12,518 nt of DNA from Oceanicaulis sp. GTDB taxonomy: Bacteria; Pseudomonadota; Alphaproteobacteria; Caulobacterales; Maricaulaceae. The stretch is taken from positions 1 through 12,518 of the forward strand of contig RKRX01000076.1 in assembly GCA_007571185.1 (NCBI GenBank). The letters run 5' to 3'. The translations under genes and the position numbers were made by a program. This document shows, in pieces, positions 7,440 to 12,518 of this stretch. Below the pieces are notes generated by a model that was not told the DNA's origin, did not search any database, and worked only from the letters and a program-made list of their open reading frames with translations. Numbering within the stretch: position 1 is the first letter of the stretch; every line of letters begins with the position of its first letter.

Positions 7440-7781
7440 ATGAGCACCGCTTTGGATACCGCCAATATCAACCTGTCTGACTCTGCGGCCGCCCAGATCA
7501 GGTTGATCATGAAGGCTGAGGGCGCCAAGTATCTGCGCGTGTCCGTGGAGGGTGGCGGTTGTTCAGGTTTCTCGTACAAATACGGCCTTGTCAACGATGC
7601 CAGAGATGACGACCTGCGTGTGGAAAATGGTCGTGCAACTGTGCTTGTCGACCCAATGAGTGTGCAATTTCTCCGTGACTCCGTCATTGATTATGTGGAC
7701 GACCTGATCGGCGCTAGCTTCCAGATACGCAATCCCAATGCCTCTGCGGCTTGCGGTTGCGGCGCCAGTTTTTCGATCTGA
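7440..7781 (+). CDS. erpA: A-type iron-sulfur cluster carrier/insertion protein (ErpA/HesB family)
   Basis: A small cytoplasmic carrier that accepts Fe-S clusters from the assembly machinery and delivers them to apoproteins. It is 113 aa, the usual length. It begins MSTALDTANINLSDSAAAQI, and the fold motif VSVEGGGCSGFSYKYGLV carries Cys41. The C-terminal SAACGCGASFSI carries Cys105 and Cys107. This three-cysteine pattern (C-X63-C-G-C) is the cluster ligand set of the IscA/ErpA/SufA group. Placement next to dgt and xthA is typical for the alphaproteobacterial member annotated as ErpA; sequence alone cannot fully separate ErpA from IscA. The frame is open upstream to 7038, but that part is antisense to dgt. 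The next gene, xthA, starts 41 bases later, and the two are likely co-transcribed. Confidence 0.93.
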   Translation: MSTALDTANINLSDSAAAQIRLIMKAEGAKYLRVSVEGGGCSGFSYKYGLVNDARDDDLRVENGRATVLVDPMSVQFLRDSVIDYVDDLIGASFQIRNPNASAACGCGASFSI

Positions 7782-7822
7782 ACCGGACAGATCGGACACA
7801 TCCGCTTGCTAAGGACCGCTTC

Positions 7823-8614
7823 ATGACCTTGTCCATCGCCACATGGAATGTGAACTCGATCAGAGCGCGCCTGCCCAATGTACTGGACTGGTTGATCCAA
7901 GCCCAACCCGATGTGGTTTGCCTGCAAGAGATCAAGACGGTGGATGAGGACTTCCCCCGGCTGGAGGTTGAAGCCCTAGGCTATAATGTCGAAACGGTCG
8001 GGCAAAAGGGCTATAATGGCGTCGCACTGCTCTCCAAATATCCGGTTGAGGATGTCAGCCACCGCGCCTTGCCCGGTGACTGCGAAGACGAACAGTCGCG
8101 CTATATTGAGGTTGTAATCAGCGCAGACAGTGGTCCGGTGCGCGTAGCTTCAATCTATCTGCCCAATGGCAATCCCGCTCCTGGACCCAAGTATAATTAC
8201 AAGCTGGCCTGGATGCAGCGGCTCAAAACCCATGCCGCCAATCTGCTGGTTTTTGAGGAACCTGTGATTCTGGGAGGGGATTACAATCTCATCCCGCGTG
8301 ACAGCGACGTGCATGACGCCGCCGAATGGCAGGGTGATGCGCTGATCCGCCCCGAAAGCCGGGATGCTTTCGCCGAAATATTGTGGTCAGGCTACTCGGA
8401 AGCCTTCATGCAAGTCGGCGGGCGCGCTCACCAGTATACATTTTGGGACTACCAAGCTGGCGCATGGCCTAAGAACCATGGCATCCGCATCGACCATCTT
8501 CTGTTGAGCTCGCAGGCCGCTGACCGGTTGGAAAAAGTGGAGATTCACAAGGCGGTGCGCGGCGAGAAAAAAGCCTCGGACCATGTCCCCGTCATGGGCG
8601 TGTTCGCACTATGA
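7823..8614 (+). CDS. xthA: Exodeoxyribonuclease III (AP endonuclease family)
   Basis: Mg-dependent DNA repair enzyme that cuts at abasic sites and degrades 3' ends in base-excision repair. It is 263 aa from the ATG at 7823, which has AAGGA seven bases upstream. The full active-site set is visible: Asn9 in ATWNVNSIRARL, Glu36 in VVCLQEIKT, Tyr112 in SIYLPNGNP, Asp153 and Asn155 in LGGDYNLIPRDSDV, Asp224 in GIRIDHLLLSS, and Asp253-His254 in KASDHVPVMGVF. These correspond to the catalytic residues of E. coli exonuclease III. The frame is open 24 codons further upstream, but this overlaps the end of erpA and lacks a ribosome site. It is convergent with clpA; the 68-base gap contains only a weak 5-bp hairpin. 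Confidence 0.96.
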   Translation: MTLSIATWNVNSIRARLPNVLDWLIQAQPDVVCLQEIKTVDEDFPRLEVEALGYNVETVGQKGYNGVALLSKYPVEDVSHRALPGDCEDEQSRYIEVVISADSGPVRVASIYLPNGNPAPGPKYNYKLAWMQRLKTHAANLLVFEEPVILGGDYNLIPRDSDVHDAAEWQGDALIRPESRDAFAEILWSGYSEAFMQVGGRAHQYTFWDYQAGAWPKNHGIRIDHLLLSSQAADRLEKVEIHKAVRGEKKASDHVPVMGVFAL

Positions 8615-8682
8615 GGACGTGCGCTATAGCCCCTGACGTGGCCGCTCGCCACTTGAACCCGATAATCTCCAACTCAACGCTC

Positions 8683-11010
8683 TCAACCAGGCAAGACTTT
8701 TTTGTTAAACTTTCTGGACGTCTTACTTCCAAAACGGTCTCCGGGAATGATTTCCAAGTCCAGACGCCCGGTGTCAGCGGCATCTACGTCAACTTTCACG
8801 ATACCGCCCTTCCTAAGTTGGCCGAACAGAATCTCCTCCGCCAGCGGTTTCTTGATGTGCTCCTGGATGACTCGGCCCAGCGGACGGGCGCCGAACTTCT
8901 CATCATAACCGCATTTACCCAACCAATCCCTGGCCGCATCGGCAAGCTCGAAAATGATGTTTCGATCAGCGAGTTGTCCCTCAAGCTGCAAGATGAATTT
9001 CTCAACCACGCGACCAATCACATCGGGCTTCAAACCCGAGAACGGAATGATTGCATCCAGACGGTTGCGGAACTCGGGTGTGAATAAGCGCTTGATTGCA
9101 GTCTGGCTCTCACCATCGCGCTTGCTGCGGCCAAAGCCGATAGCAGCCTTGGCCGCATCTGTCGCACCGGCGTTGGAAGTCATGATCAGGATGATGTTCC
9201 GGCAATCGACCGTCTTGCCATTGGCATCGGTCAACTGGCCGCCATCCATCACCTGCAGGAGAATATTGAAAATGCCGCGATGAGCTTTCTCAATCTCATC
9301 AAGCAGCAACACCGAATGCGGATGCTGATCGACAGCATCGGTCAGCTGGCCGCCCTGATCATGACCCACATAGCCCGGAGGCGCGCCCAGAAGACGACTC
9401 ACCGTATGGCGCTCCATGTATTCGGACATGTCAAAGCGCAGCATCTGCACGCCCAGCGTGTCGGCCAGTTGTTTGGCCACTTCGGTCTTACCCACCCCGG
9501 TCGGACCAGAGAATAGATAGGAACCGACAGGCTTGTCTGGTTCGCGTAAACCCGCTCGCGCCAGCTTGATGGCGCCGGCGAGCTGTTCGATGGCGGGATC
9601 CTGACCAAAGACCACACGCTTGAGATTGGTCTCCAGATCCCGCAGCACCACCTCGTCGGACCTTGACACCAATTTCGGAGGAATGCGCGCGATTTTGGCT
9701 ACGACAGACTCGATTTCCCTCACGCCAATGGTCTTCTTGCGTCGGGAACCGGGGACAAGGCGCATGGCCGCCCCGGCTTCATCAATCACATCAATGGCCT
9801 TATCGGGCAGCTTGCGGTCTCTGATATGACTCGCTGACAGTTGTACAGCCGATTTCAACGCATCAGCGGTAAAGCGAATATCATGGAAATCTTCAAAATA
9901 TGGTTTGAGACCATTGAGTATCTTGATGGCGACAGGCACGGAGGGTTCTGTCACGTCAATTTTCTGAAACCGGCGCGCCAGAGCGCGATCTTTTTCAAAG
10001 TGCTGGCGATATTCCCTGTAAGTGGTCGAACCCATGCAACGCAGACCACCTTGCTCAAGCGCAGGCTTTAACAGGTTGGAGGCATCCATCGCCCCGCCCG
10101 ACGTGGCGCCTGCCCCGATCACGGTGTGAATTTCATCAATGAACAGTACGGCATTCGGGTGCGATTCAAGCGCCTTGACTACATGTTTGACCCGCTCTTC
10201 GAAATCGCCGCGATAACGGGAACCTGCCAGCAGCACCCCCATATCCAGCGAGTATATCGTGGTTTCGGCCAATACTTCGGGCGCCTCATTTTTAACAATC
10301 CTGTGCGCCAGGCCCTCTGCAATAGCCGTCTTGCCTACACCTGGATCACCCACCAAGAGCGGGTTGTTCTTGCGTCGACGGCAGAGCACCTGAATGCAAC
10401 GTTCCACCTCATGCTCGCGACCAATCAGTGGATCTACATCCCCTCCCAGCGCTTTCTCGTTGAGATTCACACAATAGACCGAGAGCACATCACCCTTTTT
10501 GCGTCGGGATTTCTGTGACTTAGAAGGTTCCTCTTTGACTTCATGCTGTGGATGCCGGTACGCCGGATCCAGATTCCGGGAAATACCGTGGGAGATGTAA
10601 TTGACAGCGTCGTAGCGGGTCATATCCCGTTCAGCGAGGAAATAGGCGGCAGGACTTTCGCGCTCAGAAAACAACGCCACCAGTACATTGGCCCCGGTAA
10701 CCTCGTCATTACCGGAATTCTGCACATGGATCAGGGCGCGCTGGATCACACGCCGGAAGCCGGCGGTGGGTTCGGCATCCTTGCCATTATCAACTAAGAG
10801 GCCAGCCAGACCTTCATCCATGTATACGTTCAGCGTGTCACGAAGCTCATCCACATCCACATCACACGCGCGCATAACGTCGGCGGCAGCGTCATCCTCG
10901 CACAGTGACAGAAGCAGATGCTCCAGCGTGACGTACTCATGCTTGCGTTCGGTCGCAGCCGTAAGGGCACGATGAAGACAACGTTCAAGAGCAGGTGAGA
11001 GTGAAGGCAA
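8683..11010 (-). CDS. clpA: ATP-dependent Clp protease ATP-binding subunit ClpA
   Basis: AAA+ unfoldase that threads substrates, including N-degron proteins delivered by ClpS, into the ClpP peptidase. It is 775 aa, close to E. coli ClpA. The N-domain (~1-140) begins [15 protein letters not shown] and includes [13 protein letters not shown], the usual ClpS-docking fold. AAA1 has Walker A GDPGVGKT (221-228) and Walker B VLFIDEIH (~288-295). AAA2 has Walker A GPTGVGKT (502-509), Walker [12 protein letters not shown] (~567-577) and sensor region LIMTSNAG. The ClpP-binding loop IGFGRS (624-629) is intact. The start is a TTG: AAAAGGA (11019-11025), in the end of clpS, lies eight bases upstream, and no ATG fits the family N-terminus. 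It starts 4 bases after the clpS stop. Confidence 0.97.
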   Translation of the reverse strand: MPSLSPALERCLHRALTAATERKHEYVTLEHLLLSLCEDDAAADVMRACDVDVDELRDTLNVYMDEGLAGLLVDNGKDAEPTAGFRRVIQRALIHVQNSGNDEVTGANVLVALFSERESPAAYFLAERDMTRYDAVNYISHGISRNLDPAYRHPQHEVKEEPSKSQKSRRKKGDVLSVYCVNLNEKALGGDVDPLIGREHEVERCIQVLCRRRKNNPLLVGDPGVGKTAIAEGLAHRIVKNEAPEVLAETTIYSLDMGVLLAGSRYRGDFEERVKHVVKALESHPNAVLFIDEIHTVIGAGATSGGAMDASNLLKPALEQGGLRCMGSTTYREYRQHFEKDRALARRFQKIDVTEPSVPVAIKILNGLKPYFEDFHDIRFTADALKSAVQLSASHIRDRKLPDKAIDVIDEAGAAMRLVPGSRRKKTIGVREIESVVAKIARIPPKLVSRSDEVVLRDLETNLKRVVFGQDPAIEQLAGAIKLARAGLREPDKPVGSYLFSGPTGVGKTEVAKQLADTLGVQMLRFDMSEYMERHTVSRLLGAPPGYVGHDQGGQLTDAVDQHPHSVLLLDEIEKAHRGIFNILLQVMDGGQLTDANGKTVDCRNIILIMTSNAGATDAAKAAIGFGRSKRDGESQTAIKRLFTPEFRNRLDAIIPFSGLKPDVIGRVVEKFILQLEGQLADRNIIFELADAARDWLGKCGYDEKFGARPLGRVIQEHIKKPLAEEILFGQLRKGGIVKVDVDAADTGRLDLEIIPGDRFGSKTSRKFNKKVLPG

Positions 11011-11014
11011 ACGA

Positions 11015-11353
11015 TTATTCCTTTTCCAGGGTGCACTTTAACGGGTGCTCGGCGCGCCGCGCCGCGCCCATGACCTGAGCGACCTTGGTTTCGGCCACTT
11101 CATGAGTAAACACGCCACACACCCCTACCCCTCGCTGGTGCACATGGGATACGATCCGAGTTGCTTCTTCCTGACTTTTGTGAAAGACATCAATCAGAAT
11201 CTCAATGACAAACTCCATCGGAGTGTAATCATCGTTCAAAAGCAGAACCTTGTACATCGGCGGACGCTTCGTCCGGGCACGCGGTTTTAGCATCACCTTT
11301 ACCGTTACTCCGGCGACCTGACCGGTCAGGTCGGGTTTTTCAGTTTCAGTCAT
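11015..11353 (-). CDS. clpS: ATP-dependent Clp protease adaptor ClpS
   Basis: Adaptor that binds N-terminal destabilising residues and passes these substrates to the ClpA N-domain. From the ATG at 11353 it is 112 aa. A flexible polar N-terminus (~1-30) leads to the core: [20 protein letters not shown] contains the Asp-Asp and Met of the N-degron pocket, and the core continues [20 protein letters not shown] with the pocket His, then [13 protein letters not shown] lies five bases before the ATG. An in-frame TTG eleven codons upstream (11386) lacks a ribosome site. It precedes clpA by 4 bases, so adaptor and unfoldase are made together. The promoter should lie in the 11354-11521 interval; I see TTGACC at 11436-11441 (minus strand) but no convincing -10 partner. 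Confidence 0.96.
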   Translation of the reverse strand: MTETEKPDLTGQVAGVTVKVMLKPRARTKRPPMYKVLLLNDDYTPMEFVIEILIDVFHKSQEEATRIVSHVHQRGVGVCGVFTHEVAETKVAQVMGAARRAEHPLKCTLEKE

Positions 11354-11521
11354 CACCTCTCCGATATCTGCCAGAACCTTTGCCAAACTCTATCTGTCTT
11401 TTAACATCTGCAATTGAGCTCTTAGCGGGCCTGCAGGTCAAGATAAGCAACTGGCTGTGACTGAGAAACCCCACAACTGAACTTCATCCCGGTTCAGCGT
11501 GGAAAACCAGGCGTTCACATC

Positions 11522-11552
11522 AAAAAATGGCCCGACGCAGAGCGCCGGGCCA
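11522..11552 (-). terminator. Rho-independent terminator after the phasin gene
   Basis: On the minus strand, TGGCCCGGCG, a 5-base loop and CGTCGGGCCA form a 10-bp stem with one G-U wobble, followed at once by six T bases (11522-11527). It lies about 67 bases past the phasin stop. It should end the phasin transcript and separate it from clpS-clpA. Confidence 0.88.
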
Positions 11553-11618
11553 GTCGGGGAGAAACAATAAACCCAGGCGCATTATAGATCTCGCCCGGGC
11601 AATTTTACGGATCCAGGC

Positions 11619-12215
11619 TTAGCGCTGGGACTGCATCAGTTCGACCGCTGCGGAAAAACGCTCGTTCAACGGCTTGACACTGTCCTTGAGCATAACCGAC
11701 ATCAGGTCGGAGTTCTTATTCACTTCAGCCAGGAGAGCATCCAGGGATGCTTTGGTGTAGCTGGACTGAATCTCGATCAGTTCCTGAACCGATTTGGCGG
11801 CGGCCATGGACTTGGCAACGGCTACACCGTCTTCCATGGATTTTCTGGCGAAAGCCAGAGTCGCAGCGTTCAACCCCTCAAGGGACTTGGCGGCGGTGGT
11901 GGAAGATGCGATCACGGCATCCACGGTATCTTTCTGGAACGCGGACAAATCGTTCATAGCGTTCATGGATTTCTCAAAACCGTCTTTGATGGCTTCGTTG
12001 GAAGCTGCAGTCATGGTCTCGAGGGTCTGTTTGGCAGTGCTCATGGTTTTGTCTCCTGAGTGTTTGCGCGGCGGCGCGGGGTTAAGAGGCTTGGCAGAAG
12101 CGTTTGCAGCCTTTCCGACGCCTTGGCTGGTCGAGGCTTTCGCCGCCCCTCTGAGGGGTTGAGCCGGTTTCTCCACCGTCTCGGACTCGCTCGGCTTCCG
12201 GGTCGCGTTCGCCAT
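11619..12215 (-). CDS. Phasin (polyhydroxyalkanoate granule-associated protein)
   Basis: Phasins coat polyhydroxyalkanoate storage granules and control their number and size. From the ATG at 12215 (GGAG seven bases upstream) the protein is 198 aa. Residues 1-57 are a low-complexity Ala/Pro/Lys/Ser-rich tail. The rest is helical and matches the phasin_2 type: DLSAFQKDTVDAVIASSTTA, ATLAFARKSMEDGVAVAKSM, KSVQELIEIQSSYTKASLDA and VKPLNERFSAAVEL are family-typical. An internal ATG at 12044 with AGGAG eight bases upstream would give a 141-aa protein made only of the phasin domain, so two isoforms are possible. The ATG at 12260 lies on the predicted promoter and is rejected. It is monocistronic, with its own promoter and terminator. 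A transcription-related or cytoskeletal function has no support here. Confidence 0.9.
   Translation of the reverse strand: MANATRKPSESETVEKPAQPLRGAAKASTSQGVGKAANASAKPLNPAPPRKHSGDKTMSTAKQTLETMTAASNEAIKDGFEKSMNAMNDLSAFQKDTVDAVIASSTTAAKSLEGLNAATLAFARKSMEDGVAVAKSMAAAKSVQELIEIQSSYTKASLDALLAEVNKNSDLMSVMLKDSVKPLNERFSAAVELMQSQR
12044..12057 (-). promoter_or_regulatory. Internal ribosome binding site and ATG within the phasin gene
   Basis: AGGAG (12053-12057) lies eight bases before the in-frame ATG at 12044, which begins MSTAKQTLETMTAASNEAIK. Its spacing and strength are at least as good as those of the upstream start at 12215. This position marks the border between the low-complexity N-terminal tail and the phasin domain, so it decides whether a short isoform is made. 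Confidence 0.5.
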
Positions 12216-12255
12216 GTAAGGTCTCCGTACGTTTCTGTTGTTAGCAGGTGCAACA

Positions 12256-12284
12256 AACATGGTGGGGGGTTACCCTGAGGTCAA
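12256..12284 (-). promoter_or_regulatory. Predicted promoter of the phasin gene
   Basis: On the minus strand TTGACC (12279-12284) is followed after 17 bases by CATGTT (12256-12261). The -35 is close to consensus and the -10 is poor. Transcription would start near 12249 and give a leader of about 34 bases before the ATG at 12215. This also argues against a start at 12260. Confidence 0.4.
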
Positions 12285-12518
12285 TAGTTTTTTTGCAGTG
12301 CACAATGAATTTTTCACACACCCGTTTTTCTTGAGCTATAACTACCTAAAAAATCAAACACTTAATCTGATATTTTCCACTGTATAATATGTTATTCCAG
12401 CAAAATCATCCGCTTAAATCTGACGGTTTACATGTCTTTTGAGACCAATTCTGCAATACCTGATTCACACGCAGGACGCTCTAATAACCGAATCTTGTAA
12501 TGCGCTGCAACAAATTAC
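12285..12518. other. AT-rich noncoding region upstream of phasin
   Basis: No gene is seen from the phasin start to the window edge (about 300 bases), and no frame codes for anything recognisable. The stretch is clearly richer in A and T than the rest of the window. It holds two related motifs, TGCAGTGCA-CAA (12294-12305) and TGCGCTGCA-ACAA (12501-12513). A perfect TATAAT on the plus strand (12383-12388) lacks a good -35. The region is probably regulatory DNA for the phasin and perhaps for a gene beyond the edge. Confidence 0.5.
12294..12305. promoter_or_regulatory. Candidate operator (TGCAGTGCA) just upstream of the phasin -35
   Basis: TGCAGTGCA lies nine bases upstream of the predicted phasin -35 box, and a similar TGCGCTGCA recurs at 12501-12509. 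Phasin genes of alphaproteobacteria are often repressed by PhaR, whose reported sites contain CTGC/GCAG half-sites. Assignment to PhaR is inference from that resemblance and the gene's function; no regulator gene is in view. Confidence 0.25.

Noticed and set aside
8638..8652. Hairpin GTGGC-5-GCCAC between convergent xthA and clpA
   Set aside because: Only 5 bp and no T run on either strand, so it is not a convincing intrinsic terminator.
8611..9087. 158-codon plus-strand ORF after xthA, antisense to the clpA 3' end
   Set aside because: It lies almost wholly over the ClpA C-terminal domain coding sequence, and its ATG overlaps the xthA stop only by chance. No family resemblance.
11400..11440. 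Possible CtrA-like (TTAA-N7-TTAA) or heat-shock promoter upstream of clpS
   Set aside because: Only one TTAA half-site is present, followed at the right spacing by AATT rather than TTAA. The CTTGAC here lacks a correctly spaced partner.
12383..12388. Plus-strand TATAAT in the AT-rich region
   Set aside because: No acceptable -35 box at 16-18 bases, and no plus-strand gene follows within the window; expected by chance in AT-rich DNA.

Overview
The window looks like an ordinary stretch of alphaproteobacterial chromosome. Three things point there: the gene order surE-serS-tatC-tatB-tatA-scpB-scpA-(SPOR)-dgt, the divergent erpA-xthA pair, and a phasin-clpS-clpA cluster. Together with moderately high GC and the protein sequences, this best fits a Caulobacterales/Maricaulales (Hyphomonad-like) bacterium. 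The genus is inference. No RNA gene, insertion sequence, CRISPR array, prophage or integrase is visible.

Layout. Positions 1-7355 hold a minus-strand gene train read from right to left: dgt (dNTP triphosphohydrolase family), a membrane-anchored SPOR-domain protein, a 40-codon small ORF, scpA, scpB (condensin partners), tatA, tatB, tatC (twin-arginine export), serS (seryl-tRNA synthetase) and surE (cut by the window edge). Most junctions are overlapping or only a few bases apart, so translational coupling is likely. Positions 7440-8614 hold plus-strand erpA (A-type Fe-S carrier) and xthA (exonuclease III family), divergent from dgt, with a good predicted promoter in between. Positions 8683-12215 hold a second minus-strand block: phasin, a strong Rho-independent terminator, then clpS and clpA (N-degron adaptor and AAA+ unfoldase). 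clpA is convergent with xthA. The last ~235 bases are an AT-rich noncoding stretch upstream of the phasin promoter.

How the genes work together. The left block is a housekeeping cluster: translation (serS), folded-protein export (tatABC), chromosome segregation (scpAB), envelope/division (SPOR) and nucleotide metabolism (dgt, surE). ClpS hands N-degron substrates to ClpA, which unfolds them for ClpP. The phasin implies that the cell makes polyhydroxyalkanoate granules.

Points of interest. argS and nagZ, which sit beside the SPOR gene in many alphaproteobacteria, are absent here. A 40-codon ORF coupled to the SPOR gene occupies the place of nagZ and may be a remnant of its 5' end. The phasin gene has two start codons, each with a good Shine-Dalgarno sequence. 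serS carries a ten-G homopolymer. Two similar TGC..TGCA motifs flank the phasin upstream region. I did not find a convincing new multi-gene system.
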